Below, piece after piece: positions 18,632 to 29,600 of a stretch of 64,000 nucleotides of DNA (positions are counted from its first letter, which is position 1; the number at the start of each line of letters is the position of its first letter). Below the pieces are notes generated by a model. That model was not told the DNA's origin. It did no database searches and saw only the letters and a program-made list of their open reading frames with translations. Made by a program: the position numbers and the translations under genes. Source of the DNA: a candidate division KSB1 bacterium (GTDB taxonomy: Bacteria; Zhuqueibacterota; Zhuqueibacteria; Residuimicrobiales; Krinioviventaceae); NCBI GenBank assembly GCA_034521575.1, contig JAXHMJ010000003.1, positions 310,001 to 374,000 on the forward strand, read 5' to 3'.

Positions 18632-20048
18632 ACGGCTTTTGAAAAATACAGCGGCGCGCTCTCTGGCCGAGGTGATTAATCGTCTCGGGGGGGCACTGTT
18701 CTGGCTGCTGGTCGCCCGTGTACTGGGCGCATCTGCTCTGGGCGTTCTGGCTTTTTCACTGTCTCTGTTTTCATTTTTTATGACCCTCTCTACGCTGGGC
18801 CTGGGTTCCGTGCTGATTCGCGATATTGCCCGACATCCGGAGCGCACGGCGGTGTATTTCAGTCATGCGTTGATTATCGGAAGCGTCACTTTTTTGATCG
18901 TTGCTCCTTTGATGTTCGGACTCGCATTGTCCCTGAATATCATGGGCATCACCTTGTACGCCACCGGGGTTATGGCGTTGGCGGTGCTTCCCGGATGCGT
19001 GTTTTACTGGTGCAAATCGATTTTGACCGCGCATGAAAAGATGAAAGGCATCGCCTGGGCGAGAACAGCGGAAAACGCTGTGCGTCTGGGTATCGGCGCC
19101 TGGCTGCTGTTCACCGGCGGCACCCTGATCCACATCATTTGGGTGATTTTTGCCAGCAAAGTCGTACTCGCCGGTGTGGGGATGCTGTTGACCCTGCGCT
19201 ACGCAATCGCCCCGCGCTTTCAATGGGATGGAGCTCTGTTCCGATATTTCGGGTCCATGATACCGGCATTTTCCATGATTACATTGTTCAACAGCCTGTT
19301 CTGGGCGGCTTCGGTGGTGCTGCTGACGCATTTTTCAGGTGAAACTCAAGCCGGATGGTTCGGCGCCGCTTTTAAACTTGTGGACATGATTATTGCCCTT
19401 TCTCTGGCCTACGGGCAGGCGATTTTTCCCATTGCATCCCGGAGCTTGCAGAACAAATCCGGGTACCGGCGGGTCTTTCACCGCTCTCTCAAGTATATTT
19501 CCCTTCTGACGCTGGCAATTGCCGCCGGCACAACTCTTTTGGCAGGTCCACTCGTTCAGTTCCTCTACGGCTCACAGATGAATGCGGCTGCTCCCGTGCT
19601 GCGGATATTGATCTGGTGCGTTGTACCGTTTTCATTGGTACCTGTTTTTTCTTCATCGTTGGTGAGTTATCATCAGCAAAACTGGGATCTGGCCGCCAAT
19701 GCGGCTGCGGCGCTCAGTGTGATCGCGCTTAATTTGCTGCTGCAACCAGGAACCGGAGCAGTCGGTGCGGCGGCGGTTTTGCTCTCGGCCTGTGTTATTT
19801 TCCTGCTCGTTGAAGCAGCGGGTGTTCAGCAGTGTATGTTTCGACTTTATGTACCGATGCAGTTAATTTATGCCTTGCCGGGTGTTCTGCTGATGTGGGG
19901 CGTGATTACACTTACCCGAAACACGCATGTTCTCATCTCAGTCGTAGCTGCAGCGGTGATATATTTTGGATTTTTGTATTTTTCCGGTGCACTGGACCGG
20001 ACCGATTTCAAACGATTACTGCGCAGAAAAAGGGAGGCCGGCCTGTGA
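18624..20048 (+). CDS. Polysaccharide flippase (Wzx, MOP superfamily)
   Basis: The protein has 474 residues with about 12-14 hydrophobic helices. The N-terminus SLAEVINRLGGALFWLLVAR and RVLGASALGVLAFSLSL are typical of RfbX/Wzx flippases. It should move lipid-linked oligosaccharide units across the inner membrane for the neighbouring polymerase. Translation is coupled on both sides: the start overlaps the methyltransferase and the stop overlaps the GTG of the glycosyltransferase. Confidence 0.93.
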   Translation: MLERLLKNTAARSLAEVINRLGGALFWLLVARVLGASALGVLAFSLSLFSFFMTLSTLGLGSVLIRDIARHPERTAVYFSHALIIGSVTFLIVAPLMFGLALSLNIMGITLYATGVMALAVLPGCVFYWCKSILTAHEKMKGIAWARTAENAVRLGIGAWLLFTGGTLIHIIWVIFASKVVLAGVGMLLTLRYAIAPRFQWDGALFRYFGSMIPAFSMITLFNSLFWAASVVLLTHFSGETQAGWFGAAFKLVDMIIALSLAYGQAIFPIASRSLQNKSGYRRVFHRSLKYISLLTLAIAAGTTLLAGPLVQFLYGSQMNAAAPVLRILIWCVVPFSLVPVFSSSLVSYHQQNWDLAANAAAALSVIALNLLLQPGTGAVGAAAVLLSACVIFLLVEAAGVQQCMFRLYVPMQLIYALPGVLLMWGVITLTRNTHVLISVVAAAVIYFGFLYFSGALDRTDFKRLLRRKREAGL

Positions 20049-20980
20049 AGTCCATGACACTTGACTGTTCCGTGATTATCCCGAACCGCAACCGCTCGGA
20101 CACCCTGTTTCGCGTACTGCATGCGCTGAACATCAGAAAACAGACGCCGATTTTCAAGTCATTGTTGTAGATGACAAATCTACGGATCAGACCCTGGAGT
20201 ATATGGACGAATTTATTCAGCAGACCTGCTTAAAATTTTCCTGCCTGTCCGGAGACGGCCGCGGCGCAGCCAGCGCCCGCAACATTGCCATCAGGCAGGC
20301 GCGCGGTAACCGGCTGATATTCTCTGGATGCGGATACCATCCCGGGCCCGGATTGTGTGCAAAAACACCTCGAGTGGTCCAGGCGGCTTGGAGAGACGGC
20401 CTGTCTGGTGGGTAACAATCAGGTTTCTATGGAACTGACGCCGGCAGAGCAGGTCCGCATACCGGAAAACCGGTTTCAATCGGCGCCGACCCTGACGAAA
20501 ATCGACTGGCCTGAATACAGAACCGGTAATTCTTCCATGGCGCGCCGTTTGTGCGAGCAAGCCGGTGGATTTGATGACGCATTGAAAGCAGCGGAAGATA
20601 CCGAGATCGCAGCCAGGCTGGCCGATTTGGCCGTTCAATTCTATTATGTGCCGGAAATTAAAGCCGTGCATCATCATCCGCTGGATTTGAATGGATTCTT
20701 TACCAAGGCCGCTCTTTACGGACAGGCTGCAGCCTGCTGGTACCAAAAAGCGCCGGCGCACCGGCGATTGCTGACGTATCGATATGGTGTTTATGCCCGG
20801 GAATTGAGCTGGTACAAAAAAATGAAATATATCCTGCGCTTTCTGTTTATCAATCGTTATACGGTTGCAGGAATCATCATATTCGGGAAGCGCTTGAAAC
20901 CTGTGTTGTCTGAAAAGTTGTATCGTATTGTGTTTCAATATCATACAAGGCAAGCTTTTAAACAACAAATCGCCCGATAG
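20045..20980 (+). CDS. Family 2 glycosyltransferase (frameshifted)
   Basis: The GT-A fold start LDCSVIIPNRNRSDTLFRVL is followed, after a shift near 20143-20155, by FQVIVVDDKSTDQTLEYMDE and GAASARNIAIRQARGNRLI. After a second shift near 20325 the frame gives LDADTIPGPDCVQKHLEWSR, with the DxD metal motif. The tail has GGFDDALKAAEDTEIAARL. GTG 20045 is favoured over ATG 20054 because GGGAGG sits 7 bases before it. The total is about 312 codons. It probably adds one sugar of the repeat unit. Both breaks are single-base-type indels. Confidence 0.85.
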
Positions 20981-20989
20981 AGACTGTCT

Positions 20990-22229
20990 ATGCGAATTTT
21001 AATGACAAACTGGGTGTATTTACCGGAATTTTCAGGCGCCGCTCTGCAATGTCACCGGCTGTCCAGAGCGCTGCAGCGGCAGGGCGTCCAGATCAATGTG
21101 CTGACCGGCACGCATGAACGTGGAATGGCCGGACCGGATCGGATCGACGATATCCCGGTGCATCGGGTGTTGCGTGATGTATCATCTCCCATCGGGCAAA
21201 TCCGATATTTTAGAGCCATGCAGTCGTTTATCCGGCAGCATTGGCGCTTGTTTGATATTGTGCATACACACGGCTTTCATCCGCGTGTTAACATGCTGGT
21301 CTCCAAAATATGATATCCCTCTGATCCAAAAAATAACCGCATTGGGTCTGGATGATCCCCTGGCCGTTGAAGCGCGGTCGCTGGGAAGACTGAAATCGAG
21401 GATTCAGCGGCAGGCCAAAGTGATCGTGCCCACCGCAAAAATTCTGGAAGACCGATGCCGCCAAAGCGCTATTTCGCTGCGCTCTATCCGGCGTATTCCC
21501 GATGGTGTGGATACCACTTTGTTTCATCCGGTGGCAGCCTCGCACAAAATGGAGCTGCGCCGGCGACTGCAGATGCCGGAAGACAAGATCGTGTTGTTAA
21601 TGGTGGGCGGAGTCACTTTTCGTAAAGGACTGGATATGCTTGTCCATGCTTTGAACGGACTGGATGCTGAAATAAAGCGTAAAACCCGACTCTGGGTGAT
21701 CGGTCCTACAATCAATCAGCATACCCTGGAACAATTTGATCCAGAGTTTTTCCAGTATACCCAGCACATAAAGTCCCTGATTCAGGAGTTCGGGCTGGAG
21801 GATATGGTACAATTTAAAGGGCGGAAGCGAAATATTGATGAATACATGCAGGCGGCTGATGTGCTGGTACATCCCAGTCGCAACGAAGGTCAGCCCAGTT
21901 CGCTTTTGGAAGCCATGGCTTCGGGATTGCCGCCGCTCGTCAATCGGCTTCCCGGTATTACAGATGAAATTGTACAGGCCGGCTGTTACGGCTATCTGGT
22001 AAACTGTTCGGATATTCCTCTGTTTACGGCTGCACTGCGGGTGTTGATTAATAATAAAGCTCTGCGCGAGCGCCTGGGCGAAAAGGCCCGGCGCCATGTC
22101 TGTGCGCATTATGATCTGGATGTCATTGCCAGGAAATATGTGGCGCTTTATTCACGGGTTCTTGATCACGAACCCTGCCGCTACAGGAAAAATATTCGAT
22201 CATTGAAAGGACAGCCGAAAAATGGATGA
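20990..22229 (+). CDS. Family 4 glycosyltransferase (frameshifted)
   Basis: The GT-B fold has an N-terminal acceptor domain (MRILMTNWVYLPEFSGAALQ) and a C-terminal donor domain with IVLLMVGGVTFRKGLDMLVHAL. The EX7E region is HPSRNEGQPSSLLEAMASGL. The frame changes at about 21305, where an A-run separates NMLVSK from YDIPLIQKITALG. The corrected length is about 413 residues. It lies 9 bases after the GT2 gene, and its stop overlaps the next start (ATGGATGA). The sugar specificity cannot be read from the sequence. Confidence 0.87.
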
Positions 22230-22896
22230 CACGCAGCGGTACTATCGGGAATTGACAGCGTTTCGCGATATTGTACAGCAGAATGATCCCGGACAAAAGT
22301 TTGAAAAAATTCTGGTACTGGGATGCGGTAACGGGCAAGAAGCCGTTATGATGCAGAGACTATTTGACACTGCAACGGTTGGAATCGATATCCATGAGAA
22401 TTTTGTGCCCGGATTGTCTGCCGAGATTGAACTGGTGTCCTATGACGGCGTGGATTTGCCGTTTCCGGCCGATAGTTTTGATATGGTTTATTCATATCAT
22501 GTATTAGAACACGTTGAGCATCCCCGGAACCTGATTTCTAACGTTCAACGCGTCCTGAGACCGAGCGGCGTTTTTTATCTGGGGGTACCCAATAAGGACA
22601 GAATTGTGGGTTATTTCGGTATGAAAAACCGAACCCTGTGGCAAAAAGTAACATTCAATATTCGCGATTGGCATAAACGCCTCACTAATCAATGGAAGAA
22701 TCCGATGGCGCACGCCGGGTTCTCACATACGGAGCTTGAAGAACTTTTAAATTCATATTTTACGTCTGTTTCTGCGGTTTCTAAAGATTATTATTTAAAC
22801 AAATGGCCGCAGTTGGAAAGGTTTTTGCATCTGCTATGGCAAAACGGCTGGCATCGCAGAATGTCGCCGTCGCTTTATATGTTGGCACAAAAATAA
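22222..22896 (+). CDS. Class I SAM-dependent methyltransferase
   Basis: The protein has 224 residues. Motif I is ILVLGCGNGQEAVMMQRLF, followed by VGIDIHENF, a VSYDGVDLPFPADSFDMVYS segment, HVLEHVEHPRNLI and VLRPSGVFYLGVPN (Methyltransf_11). It overlaps the upstream glycosyltransferase by 8 bases, so it is translationally coupled. It is the second methyltransferase of the locus and its substrate is unknown. Confidence 0.87.
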   Translation: MDDTQRYYRELTAFRDIVQQNDPGQKFEKILVLGCGNGQEAVMMQRLFDTATVGIDIHENFVPGLSAEIELVSYDGVDLPFPADSFDMVYSYHVLEHVEHPRNLISNVQRVLRPSGVFYLGVPNKDRIVGYFGMKNRTLWQKVTFNIRDWHKRLTNQWKNPMAHAGFSHTELEELLNSYFTSVSAVSKDYYLNKWPQLERFLHLLWQNGWHRRMSPSLYMLAQK

Positions 22897-22929
22897 GAAC
22901 TGGCATTTTCGGAGGTACAGAAACTAAAC

Positions 22930-24399
22930 ATGCGAAGGATTCCGATAATGGGTACGAGATGGTTAAATACCATAGTAGACAACGGCGTTCAATGGTTTGG
23001 CGGCGGCAGCACGCAACGCATGCCTCTGACTGCGGATGGAGGAAAAGCAAGGCCTTTAGGTTCTGAACAAAAAACACAAACTGTATTTGAAAAACAGAAC
23101 ATTAAAAATGCCGGCAGAACGCTGATCATTGTTCAAAATTTGCCCGTACCGTTTGACCGGCGTGTCTGGCTGGAAGCCTGCACGCTGAATAAAAGCGGTT
23201 GTCAGGTATCTGTGATTTGTCCGAAATCCGAGCAATATTCCAAAAGTTTTGAACAAATCCAGGATATTGCCGTCTATCGTTACCACATGCCCGTGGAAGC
23301 GCGTGGCATTTTCGGTTATCTGTTCGAGTTTGTTTATGCGTGGCTGGCCACGGCGCTGCTGTCGCTCCGGGTCCTGAAAAATGAAGGCTTTGACGTGATT
23401 CAAGCCTGTAATCCGCCGGACACTTTTTTTCTGCTGGCAGCGATTTACAAATTGTTTGGCAAAAAGTTTATCTTTGATCACCATGATCTTTCCCCGGAAA
23501 TGTTTGCAGCCAAGTTTACGGCTCGTCATCCGATGTTGTTCAAAGGTTTGTGCATTCTGGAACGGCTGACCCTGAAAACCGCGGATGTGGTTATTTCCAC
23601 CAATGAATCTTATAAAAAAGTAGCTGTAAGCCGGGGAAGGCGCAAGCCTGAGGATGTGTATGTGCTGCGCACCGGACCTGATCTGAGCAAACTGCAGCTG
23701 CATGCCCCGAATCCGTTTTTCCGGCACGGGAAACGTTATCTGGTCACTTATTTGGGTGAAATGTGCTCCCAGGACGGTGTGGATTATATGCTGCATGCCG
23801 TCGATTATATTGTTCATCACTTGAAACGTAATGATATTCAGTTTGTGTTGATGGGCGGCGGTCCGGCCATGCCCGAATACAGGGAAATGAGTCAAAAAAT
23901 GGGACTCTCCGATTGGGTGCGTTTTACCGGTCGGGTTTCCGACCCTGTGCTGAGTCAATATCTGTCCACTTCAGATATATGTATTGCTCCGGATCCGATG
24001 AATTCATGGACTAATTCATCTACGATGAACAAGGTGCTTGAATATATGAGTTTTGCCAAACCCGTCATCTCGTTTGATCTCAAGGAAACCCGGGTCTCTG
24101 CCGGGGAATCAGCCCTGTATATTCCGGCAAATGATACCGATGCCATGGGCCGCGCGGTAATCGATCTGCTGGCTGATCCGATCTCCCGTACTCGAATGGG
24201 ATACCACGGTTATTTGCGTGTGCACCAAAAATTATCCTGGACACATACTCACCACAATTTGCTGCGGGCTTATATGCGATTTTTCCCGGTTTCTCTAACC
24301 GAACCGTCGCAAGATTCTCCGGAATCTATTCCAATGCCCCGCACGTTATCGCTTTCGTTTTTGACCGCCGGTATGACCAAAGTTGCCGGAGGTGAATAG
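22930..24399 (+). CDS. Family 4 glycosyltransferase
   Basis: The protein has 489 residues and is intact. The first 60 residues are not conserved-looking, so the true start may be later than 22930; GGAGG lies about 15 bases upstream of it. The GT-B domains follow: LIIVQNLPVPFDRRVWLEA, then FDHHDLSPEMF, YLVTYLGEMCSQDGVDYML and a donor site with APDPMNSWTNSSTMNKVLEY. The segments match the WbuB-like GT4 group, which includes amino-sugar and fucosamine transferases; the exact donor is not clear. It sits late in the locus. Confidence 0.87.
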   Translation: MRRIPIMGTRWLNTIVDNGVQWFGGGSTQRMPLTADGGKARPLGSEQKTQTVFEKQNIKNAGRTLIIVQNLPVPFDRRVWLEACTLNKSGCQVSVICPKSEQYSKSFEQIQDIAVYRYHMPVEARGIFGYLFEFVYAWLATALLSLRVLKNEGFDVIQACNPPDTFFLLAAIYKLFGKKFIFDHHDLSPEMFAAKFTARHPMLFKGLCILERLTLKTADVVISTNESYKKVAVSRGRRKPEDVYVLRTGPDLSKLQLHAPNPFFRHGKRYLVTYLGEMCSQDGVDYMLHAVDYIVHHLKRNDIQFVLMGGGPAMPEYREMSQKMGLSDWVRFTGRVSDPVLSQYLSTSDICIAPDPMNSWTNSSTMNKVLEYMSFAKPVISFDLKETRVSAGESALYIPANDTDAMGRAVIDLLADPISRTRMGYHGYLRVHQKLSWTHTHHNLLRAYMRFFPVSLTEPSQDSPESIPMPRTLSLSFLTAGMTKVAGGE

Positions 24400-24400
24400 A

Positions 24401-25434
24401 ATGCGGCAGTGTTTGATGCATTACGCAGCGGGTGTATTGTGTTTTTTTATTCTGCTCACAGGCTGCACTCAGCAATCGACCCAACCCGGTCAATCGAAAT
24501 GGCAGCCCTTTAATTCCGGACTGCCGCAGAACGTATCTGTTCTTACTATTGATCAGAGCGTAAAGGCGCCGCAGGTTCTGTATATCGGCACGTTCAGCGG
24601 TGTATACAAACGGCTGCCGGGGAGTGACTGGACATCTGTTCAATCCGGATTGCCGCTCAAACATATCAGCGCGGTTGCGGTTCATCCGCAAAATGCTGAT
24701 CTCGTGTTCTGCGGTACCTGGGGACGGGGACTTTACAGGTCCGAGAACGGCGGCGACAGGCTGGGAAAACATCTGGCCGGATGCAGCCAGTCCGCATATT
24801 TCGCATATACTACTCAGTGGTTCGGATTATCGGCAGGTGTGGGTGGGAACCGAAAACGGTATTTACCACAGTCGTGACCGGGGAGATACCTGGCAGCATG
24901 CGATGACATTCGGAAGCGTGAAAACCATCTCGGTGCATCCCATGAATCCGGATATCATATTCGCCGGGGTTGATATCAAGGGCAATTACAAAAGCACCGA
25001 TGGTGGACAAACCTGGTCTTTGATCAATGAGGGGGTTCACTCTAACGGTGAAAGTACGGCTGCAGCCAATTCATTTGTTTTTCAAACGGATCCATCCAAT
25101 ACCCTTTATATGAGTACAGGATGGGTGGATGTGTATACTTCCGATACTGCCGGAAACTCCTGGTCGAAAACAGGGGACTTGCTGACGGAATTGAATGTCC
25201 AAAGACTGATTCAGGACCCGGCAAAGCCCGAACACTTTTGGGCCGCTACTCAATATGACGGTGTTTATGTCTCGAACAATTCCGCGGGTGTCCTGGCAGT
25301 CCATGAATAACGGCTTGCCGCATGCGGAGGGAAACCGCATCCGAATCCATGATTTGATTTTGGGTTCCGGTGGGGACCGGGCGTTGTATACGGGACTGAA
25401 CAGCTATGGCATTTACAAATATGCGCTTGACTAG
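24401..25434 (+). CDS. BNR/sortilin-like repeat lipoprotein (frameshifted)
   Basis: A lipobox LLTGC follows the hydrophobic signal, so it should be membrane anchored outside the cytoplasm. The body carries repeated Asp-box-like motifs: SENGGD, SRDRGDTWQHA, STDGGQTWSLI and DTAGNSWSKT. These alternate with IYIGT/VWVGTENGIYHS strands, as in sortilin/VPS10 or YCF48-like beta propellers. The frame breaks near 24755-24765 and near 25275-25290; the tail SMNNGLPHAEGNRIRIHD runs to TAG 25432-25434. GGAGG lies 8 bases before ATG 24401. Its C-terminus overlaps the next gene by about 29 bases. The role in the locus is unknown. Confidence 0.75.
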
Positions 25435-26635
25435 ATCAAAAACAGCCTTTTTCCTTTTCCTGGCTCTGTTTATCGGCAGTACAATACGTTTTGTTTATAT
25501 TGCCCGTCTCGACCCGGGGGTCCATTGGCCGGATGAACAGGATTTTATGACTCTGGCTGAAAATCTTGCACACGGACGCGGCTTTGCACTTGAGGGAGAA
25601 CCGACTGCTTTTCGCGCGCCCGGATACCCGTTGTTTCTGGCGCCCTGGTCATGGTTGAGTGCATGGTCGGCAACTTTGATTCGGGCCTTGCACGTATTTC
25701 TTAACCTGTTGATCATGATACTGGTATTTATATTGACCCGCCGGTTTTTTTCAAAAATCGCCGCCCTGCTTGCGGTCTGGATTATCGCCTTTTATCCCTA
25801 TTACATTTTTTTAACCGGCACAGTGCTGTCGGAACTCTGGTTCATTCTCTTGCTGCTCGGCAGTACTTTTTTGCTTTGCCTCTATCGCGATCAGCCGTTG
25901 CGTTCGCTGCTTTTTGCAGCCGGTATTCTGATGGGAACAGCTGTATTAACCCGTCCATCGGCTGTGATCCTTGCGGCTGCAGCGATGCTGTGGCTGTTTA
26001 CGGTTGTTAAGAAACAATATCGTAAAGTTATTCCGCTGTTCGTCCTGGGAATGATTGTTATCGTTTTGCCCTGGATGGCGCGAAATCGGATTGTGATGGG
26101 ACGCTGCAGTATAACCTTGAACGGCGGTCGCAATTTGTGGCTCGGGAACAATCCTGAAACCACAGTCAACAGCGGCAGCGATATTGATCTGCCGCCCGAA
26201 TTGAAAGCAAAAATGTACAGCAGTTCAGAAGTAAAAGCCGATTCTATTTACAAAACACAAGCGTTTTCGTTTATTCGGGAACATCCGATGCACACGGCCG
26301 GGCTCTGGCTGCAAAAAGGGCTGGCGCTGTGGCGCCCCGGACCTTCGCCCACAACCGGAGGTTACACAAAGCGCGGAACTTGTATCCGTTTGGCGAGTTA
26401 CCTATCGTATGGTCCTGTTTTTATGTTGGCTGTGTTGAGCTGGTTTTGGGCAGACCGGCGCAAACGCGGGATTATACGCCTGTGGATATATTATGCGGCG
26501 GGATTTACCGTGCTGCATGCGATGTTTATTACCAAAGTACGATTCCGGCTGCCTCTGGATGTTTTTTTGATTATTCTGGCCGCCTATGCAGCGGTGCGCA
26601 TCTATGAAAAATACAGAATTGGACCTCTCGAATAA
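25406..26635 (+). CDS. GT39/ArnT-like membrane glycosyltransferase
   Basis: The protein has 409 residues and about 8-10 hydrophobic segments. The first periplasmic loop has HWPDEQDFMTLAENLAHG and FRAPGYPLFLAP, matching the DE and AP..PG-type motifs of PMT/ArnT-family polyprenyl-sugar transferases. These enzymes move a sugar from a polyprenyl phosphate to a protein, lipid or glycan at the periplasmic face. ATG 25406 overlaps the upstream gene; ATG 25421 is a possible alternative. It is the last glycan gene before the PorU-like protease. Confidence 0.87.
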   Translation: MAFTNMRLTRSKTAFFLFLALFIGSTIRFVYIARLDPGVHWPDEQDFMTLAENLAHGRGFALEGEPTAFRAPGYPLFLAPWSWLSAWSATLIRALHVFLNLLIMILVFILTRRFFSKIAALLAVWIIAFYPYYIFLTGTVLSELWFILLLLGSTFLLCLYRDQPLRSLLFAAGILMGTAVLTRPSAVILAAAAMLWLFTVVKKQYRKVIPLFVLGMIVIVLPWMARNRIVMGRCSITLNGGRNLWLGNNPETTVNSGSDIDLPPELKAKMYSSSEVKADSIYKTQAFSFIREHPMHTAGLWLQKGLALWRPGPSPTTGGYTKRGTCIRLASYLSYGPVFMLAVLSWFWADRRKRGIIRLWIYYAAGFTVLHAMFITKVRFRLPLDVFLIILAAYAAVRIYEKYRIGPLE

Positions 26636-26647
26636 AGAAAGCGGTGC

Positions 26648-29600
26648 ATGAACAAAAAACGTTATATGATACTTTTACTTTTCCTGCCCTGTTTGCTGAT
26701 TGCCGGAGAACACGGCTTTTCCATGAAAATTGTAGAGCCGGCAATTCCCGGATTGTAGTGGACCTGATTTTTGATTCACTTTCCGTCACCCAACGCGTGC
26801 GCGACGGGAATGTGGTCGGTTCAATTTCCATCCCGCAGTGCCGAACTTTGTACACTCCCGGCTTTCCCGAAGTCCCTGCTGACCATTTGCTGCTGGGGAT
26901 TCCGCCGACCGGTACGCCCGGACTGGAGATTGTCTCGCAGCATATCGAAACTCGGCAAATCCCGATGCCCCTCATTGACGATGAACACGTGCTGTCCTTT
27001 TCGAACCGGGAATCTGACTGGTTTCCGGCGCGCATTGCCGAACTGGGTGAACCGGCGGTGATGCGTAACCAGCGGGTTGTCCCCGTGCGTCTTTATCCGG
27101 TTCGCTATCAAAAATCAACTCAGATGCTGCAGGTTGTCCGCTCCTTGCGTTTGCGTATCCGTTTTGACGGCGCAACATCAAGCATGGGCGCCCTGTCGGC
27201 AGAGACCGCATTTGAACCCGTCTATCGGACACTTTTGGATAATTTTGAAAGCAGCCGTCCCTGGCGCCTGTCCGGCAAGCCGCAGGGAGCCGGGCTTGCA
27301 AAAACCGGCGCTAAAGATGCATACGATCACCCGCGCTATAAAATTGAGCTCTACAAAGACGGGGTTTATGGAATAACCGGCCGGGAACTCGCTGATGCCG
27401 GGGCGGATATCACACAAATTGATCCCAATACGATCACTCTGTCAAATCGGGGCGAACAGATTCCCGTTCTGGTGCTGGGCAAAGGAGACCGCGCCCTGAA
27501 TTATAACGACCGGATTGTGTTCATCGGTGAACACAACCGGGGTGATTATTCTTATAATTCTTACTATTCGGATACCAATGTTTATGTGCTCAGCTGGGGA
27601 CAGTCCAATGCACAGCGGTTCGCCAAGGTGTTGTGTATACCGGAAGGAACCGAAACGGATACCCTGAATGCGTCCGAAACCACCCTGCATTTGGAACAGG
27701 ATGTTCAGTACCGGCGATTGGTTGGCTATGATGATCCCACCCAGGATCACTGGTTCTGGCAGCGCTTCGAAGACGGCGCGTCTTATGATGTGAATGTCAA
27801 TTTGCCGGCTGTGAACAATGCCTTTCCGCTGTATGTTCGTGCCGGATTTTACGGTGTGACATCATCAAGCGAGGCTGAGGTTGATCATCATGTGGTGGTT
27901 TACCTGGGCGGGACACGCCTGGGTGATGCTTATGCCGACGGCATGGTTCCTTTTGAATATAAAAGTCCGCAATCTCTCGTTCCTGATCTGACGGATACCA
28001 GCACAGTACGGTTTGAAATGCCGGGAGACCTTGATGTGCCGGCGGACCATGTCTATTTCAACTGGGTGGCTGTCGACTATACTCAAAATCATACAGCCCG
28101 GAACGGTCTGTTAAAACTCAAGCTCTCGAACACCGATCAGGTCGTCCAGGCTAAAGGATTTTCAAACGATAATGTGTTGATGCTGAGCAAAGACGGTCGT
28201 CACTTTGTGCAGCCGGAGGTTCGTCATACACAGGAGGGATACGCCTATTGTTTCAAGCAGTCCTCCCTGGTGTCCACCACCCTGTACATGATTGAGACGG
28301 ACCGGCTAAAGTCAGTGAAAACCATCCGCAAAGATGATCCGTCTGATCTCAAACAACCGGGTCAGGTTGCCGATTATGTGATCATCAGCCATATGGATTT
28401 TGCAGATCAGGCCAGGCGACTGGCGGATTTCAGAACATCGCAGGGGTACCAGGCCATGGTCGTTGATATCGAAGATGTGTACGACGAATTCAGCGACGGT
28501 CTCTACGATCCGCGCGCCATTCGCCGGTTTCTGAAATACGCTTATGAAAACTGGTCTGTTTCGCCTCTTTACGTACTCTTGATGGGAGATACTACGTATG
28601 AAATGGATAAATGGCTGCACAAACCGGATATCCGCCCCTCCTATGTACCCAGTATGATGCAGTACACCAAAACATTCGGATTTACCTCCAGTGATAATTA
28701 TTTTGTAGCTGTAGCGGGAGAGGATATTCTACCGGATATGTATATCGGCCGCCTGCCGGTGGCGTCTGTTGAAAACGCCGAACATATGGTACAAAAAATT
28801 ATAGATTATGAAACGCAAGGGGATGTCAAGGAGTGGCGCCGCAATATCTGCCTGGCAACCGGGGATGAAGATTTTTTTGATTTGTGCGGTCAGCATGCCG
28901 CGGAAAATGTCATTCCCGATCGATACATAGTCAATTGGGCGTCCACGCGTTATTCCTCTCCTTATTACAGCACCACCGAAGATCTGATCAACTGGATCAA
29001 TTCCGGTCAGTCTGTGATTACCTTTATTGTTCACGGCGCCAGCGAACAGATCGCGGACAAGCGGCTGCTGCATGTGGATGATATGCCGAGGCTGACCAAT
29101 CAAAACCGTTATCCGTTCGGCATTGCTTTATCCTGTTATCTGAGCCACTTTGACCATCCGACTGATGAGTCCTTTGGTGAAAAATTACTGATTGCTAAAG
29201 ACAAGGGACTTTTGGCGCTGTTCGGGTCTGTAGGCAAGTCTTATCAGTATATTGATTATTATATGAACGAATCGCTTTTCAATACCATTTGCTCATCTTC
29301 AGCCACCACTTTGGGTGAAATTGTTAACCGGGTCAAATACGATCTGCTTGCCACGTCATCCGAGTTTTGGGAACCGATCGTCAATTATGTGCTTTTGGGT
29401 GATCCGGCTTCGAACTTGCAGCTCACCCGTGATCTGATTGACTTGACTTTTTCAGATAAAGTGCTGGCGTCCGGCGAAACGCTGACGGTTTCCGGCAGTA
29501 TCAAAAATGCAGCCGCCGGTACCGTTTACTGTTCTTTATGGACCCTGAGTGATTCTCTGATCAGAACCCGCTCATTTCCCGTGACCAACGGCCGGTTTTC

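Noticed and set aside
23056-23958. 300-codon minus-strand frame opposite the glycosyltransferase
   Set aside because: It is antisense to a clear GT4 gene, with His/Gln-rich composition and no recognisable motif.
26644-26760. Upstream start of the long frame as the true N-terminus of the PorU-like protein
   Set aside because: That reading lacks a signal peptide, whereas ATG 26648 in the neighbouring frame gives a clear one, pointing to a frame shift.
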